IMG/VR virus record: IMGVR_UViG_3300050821_011524
Coordinates: 1 to 39,380 of that record
Length of the DNA: 39,380 bases
Source of the DNA: a virus
Direction: 5' to 3' (one strand)
Below are positions 37,265 through 39,380 of the stretch, piece by piece (the stretch's first letter is position 1; each line of letters opens with the position of its first letter). The notes beneath the pieces were generated by a model. The model saw nothing but the letters and a program-made list of their open reading frames with translations. It did not search any database and was not told where the DNA came from. Position numbers and translations under genes: made by a program.

Positions 37265-38301
37265 GAAAGCATTTTGACTGCAAGAAATGTGGTAAGCCTA
37301 ACCCCAAGGGGAAGAGTTACTGCTCTCGCGAGTGTCGTAGATCAATTGTCAACCAAAGACAACTTCTCGATAAAGAAAGACGACTCTCTGCAGCCTTGTG
37401 TTCAGGGAGAACAAATCCCTGTTTCCGCTGTGTAAAGCGAGATGCTGTTCCCGGAAGGAGAACCTGTCAGCACTGTCTGGATTATGCCCGCAACGGGAAG
37501 GCTGATCCTAGGAAGTACCAACTGGACCGTTTCAAGATACACGACACCGTAGCTCAGCATCCTGAACTGACTTACAGGGAACTGGCTAAGATAATTGGTT
37601 GCTCTCATATATCCCTGAGTAGAATCATCAATAATGAGTTCCCAGAACTGAAAGCAGTAAGACCCGGGAAGACTGGAAACAACCGTGGAGGAAGGCTGTC
37701 AAAACTCAGGCATAGTGATGAGAGAGTTGTTGAATTTTGTCTAGCTAATCCTAAGCTTACGACCGCGGAGACCGCAAAGGCACTTGGTTACACTTCTAGA
37801 GGAAGCTGGCGTAAACGGACCAAACGTCTAGGTCTTACGCACAAGAACCACGTCTGGGAGATGAAGAATCAAACAAACACAGCTTCTGTTTCAGTTTTCA
37901 GCACTCACTCTTTCCATCAACCTCTTTATCCTATCCCCTCGGTCAGTTGGCCGTACCGTCACCATTTGTACCAGAGATCAGTAGTAACACCAGTTAGTGT
38001 CAATCCTCCTCCATTTTTGGATAGGAAGACCAGATTTGGTGCTGCAGTGATGTCGGTGTTAGACATTTTAAGAAAACCGAGTCCGAGTATCCATCATTTC
38101 ACCCCTGTCGAGCCTCTGGACGACTACAAGGGTCGTGAAGGTTATCAGCGCATAATCCACAAGGCTCCATTCTTCAAGCCTCTGTATCTACCTCTACGCT
38201 TCAACCCTCCTTGCCAGCACACTGAGAAAGTTAGCAATGGGAATTGCACCTTCTGTAAGAGATGTGGGCAGAAACTAAGTGACTGGGTTCTAGAGAAGTG
38301 A
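37261..38301 (+). CDS. Zinc-finger/HTH DNA-binding protein (346 aa)
   Basis: An ATGA overlap joins it to the upstream zinc protein. Residues 7-25 contain CKKC and YCSREC, a zinc ribbon, and ~47-73 contain CSGRTNPCFRC then CQHC, a second Cys cluster. Residues ~103-130 (LTYRELAKIIGCSHISLSRI) form a helix-turn-helix, and ~165-190 (LTTAETAKALGYTSRGSWRK) look like a second one. A basic, Pro/Ser/His-rich linker follows, and the C-terminus has CQHTE ... CTFCKRC. The combination suggests a phage transcription regulator or recombination accessory protein. No exact family is recognised. Confidence 0.6.
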   Translation: MRKHFDCKKCGKPNPKGKSYCSRECRRSIVNQRQLLDKERRLSAALCSGRTNPCFRCVKRDAVPGRRTCQHCLDYARNGKADPRKYQLDRFKIHDTVAQHPELTYRELAKIIGCSHISLSRIINNEFPELKAVRPGKTGNNRGGRLSKLRHSDERVVEFCLANPKLTTAETAKALGYTSRGSWRKRTKRLGLTHKNHVWEMKNQTNTASVSVFSTHSFHQPLYPIPSVSWPYRHHLYQRSVVTPVSVNPPPFLDRKTRFGAAVMSVLDILRKPSPSIHHFTPVEPLDDYKGREGYQRIIHKAPFFKPLYLPLRFNPPCQHTEKVSNGNCTFCKRCGQKLSDWVLEK

Positions 38302-38316
38302 ACAGTATTAGTCCTT

Positions 38317-39380
38317 GTGGAACTTAACGAAGAACAAAGAGCAGTCGTACAACACCCTATAGGCACACCTATCTGCTTAGTGGCGGGAGCGGGATCCGGC
38401 AAAACTAGAGTCATGACGGAGCGCGTAAGATGGCTCATCAATAGTGGTGTAGAACCTCGCAAAATCTGTACTCTAACTTTCACGAATCGTGCTGCTGGGG
38501 AGTTATCTCATAGACTAGGGATAACCCCTGAAACTCCTCGTGATCAAGTCCCTAGAGTAACTACCATTCACAGTCTTGCGCTTGCCGCTATCAGGAGAAA
38601 TCCCAAAGGATTTGGTCTTCAAGAGCGTGTCTCTCTTCTTGATGACTATGATCAGGGTATCTTGATGAGGAAGGTTATTGACCGGGAGATATTGAAGGAA
38701 GAAGATCGTGCGGAATTCAATCCTTGGAATATCCTAGAGAAGATAGCCTACCATCGTGCCAGAGGAGTAGGTTTCCACGTAGATTATACTCCTGAGGTAC
38801 ATCGTCAGGCTGAGCACTCTCACTCAGGATACCACGCCCTGAGTAAAGACCTCCTTCAACTCTGGAAAGCCTATGAGAAAGAGAAGGTCAACACAAGCAC
38901 TCTTGACTTTGATGATATGCTTCATCTGGTTGTCCGTAGAGTGCAAAGTGATAAGTCCTGGGCAGTAGCCTGGTCTAAGATGTTCAAGTTTGTACTAATG
39001 GATGAAGCCCAGGATACCAATCCAATTCAGTGGGCTCTGGTGAACAGTCTCCTAGAGGAAGAGAACCTGAATTTCTGTGCGGTGGGTGATATCTCTCAAA
39101 GCATCTATGGTTTCAATGGAGCGGCTCCTGAGATCCTGAAAGCCTACAGCGAGGGCTGGCGCGGAGTCGTGCCAAAGATCTATCGGCTGGCCTACAACTA
39201 CCGGAGTGTTCCTGAGGTCGTCAATCTCGCCAATGCTGTACAGCAGAAGATGACCATGACGATTCCGCTCACTATGAAGTCTGCTCGTGGAGAGAAGGGT
39301 GAGAAGGGTAAGACGGTTCTGCTGAAGCCTAGCAACTCATCCTACAATCCTCTGGCCTATAAAGATGACAGCGGTACCCC
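38317..39380 (+). CDS. UvrD/PcrA-like SF1A helicase, 5' part
   Basis: GTG at 38317 is the only start after the in-frame stop at 38299, without a clear Shine-Dalgarno. Motifs in order: Q motif NEEQ (4-7), Walker A GAGSGKT (24-30), motif Ia LTFTNRAAGEL, motif II DEAQDTN, motif III GDISQSIYGFNGA, motif IV YNYRSVPEVVNLAN. A UvrD/PcrA-type ATP-driven 3'-5' DNA helicase would serve phage replication or repair. The gene continues past the window end, so domain 2B and motifs V-VI are not seen. A Gly/Lys insert GEKGEKGK lies near the end. Confidence 0.88.
   Translation, partial: MELNEEQRAVVQHPIGTPICLVAGAGSGKTRVMTERVRWLINSGVEPRKICTLTFTNRAAGELSHRLGITPETPRDQVPRVTTIHSLALAAIRRNPKGFGLQERVSLLDDYDQGILMRKVIDREILKEEDRAEFNPWNILEKIAYHRARGVGFHVDYTPEVHRQAEHSHSGYHALSKDLLQLWKAYEKEKVNTSTLDFDDMLHLVVRRVQSDKSWAVAWSKMFKFVLMDEAQDTNPIQWALVNSLLEEENLNFCAVGDISQSIYGFNGAAPEILKAYSEGWRGVVPKIYRLAYNYRSVPEVVNLANAVQQKMTMTIPLTMKSARGEKGEKGKTVLLKPSNSSYNPLAYKDDSGT

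Overview
The window is a stretch of a large tailed-phage (myovirus-like) genome. It has tightly packed genes, nearly all on the + strand, with ATGA/TAATG overlaps and many tiny unknown ORFs. A block of baseplate/fibre genes with very large open frames, six tRNA genes with encoded CCA, and phage-type accessory enzymes support this reading. No terminase, capsid or polymerase lies inside the window, so the lineage is not fixed. The host is uncertain. Strong Shine-Dalgarno sites argue against Bacteroidetes. The He_PIG-type Ig repeats and the IPT/collagen-like secreted protein recall soil Gram-negatives such as Acidobacteriota, but that is only a weak inference.

Layout. 1-2.2 kb: small early-type genes behind a recurring promoter, a possible ART-fold protein, and a lipoprotein on the - strand. 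2.2-20.1 kb: virion genes, comprising a fibre with a C-terminal beta-helix, a 1593-aa Ig-repeat protein, further structural proteins, a 254-aa baseplate candidate, a 1295-aa baseplate J-like protein and a 352-aa tail/baseplate protein. 20.1-21.5 kb: small unknown genes. 21.5-24.4 kb: a tRNA region (Ile, Thr, Thr, Thr, Gln, Cys) interleaved with small genes. 24.4-31.3 kb: small genes, many membrane-anchored, plus a secreted collagen-like protein, a complete WGR/PARP-type ADP-ribosyltransferase and a probable E2-like protein. 31.4-35.2 kb: a PLP enzyme, a membrane-anchored HNH nuclease, a DNA-hypermodification-type gene split by a frameshift, and an HNH homing endonuclease. 35.2-39.4 kb: a PP2C phosphatase, small zinc proteins, a zinc/HTH DNA-binding protein and the start of a UvrD/PcrA-like helicase that runs off the window.

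Main discovery candidate. Just upstream of the tRNA region, at 21580-21660, is a 26-codon ORF with its own ribosome binding site. Fourteen consecutive codons of it (21595-21636) encode only Gln, Thr, Ile and Cys, which are exactly the isotypes of the six downstream tRNAs. All four Thr codons are included, and every tRNA has at least two cognate codons. Downstream, three RNA pairings compete: 21595-21630 with 21637-21654, 21643-21654 with 21681-21692, and a U-tailed terminator 21687-21692 with 21701-21706. This is the layout of amino-acid-operon attenuators, but here it would control a phage tRNA operon. I infer that ribosome stalling, when those tRNAs are uncharged, depleted or cleaved, opens transcription into the phage's own replacements.

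Second theme: a bipartite promoter motif, A(A/C)C(C/T)GA - 17 bp - TAGA(A/G)(T/C), recurs at five exact-spacing sites. At three of them the -10 lies 5-6 nt before an ATG lacking a Shine-Dalgarno, predicting leaderless mRNAs; a -10 at the window edge fits the same pattern. Other points of interest are two tRNA genes whose conserved T8-A9-G10 serves as stop codon of the upstream gene, a long-variable-arm tRNA with a Cys anticodon, and enzymes of eukaryote-like signalling type (PARP, PP2C, E2-like).
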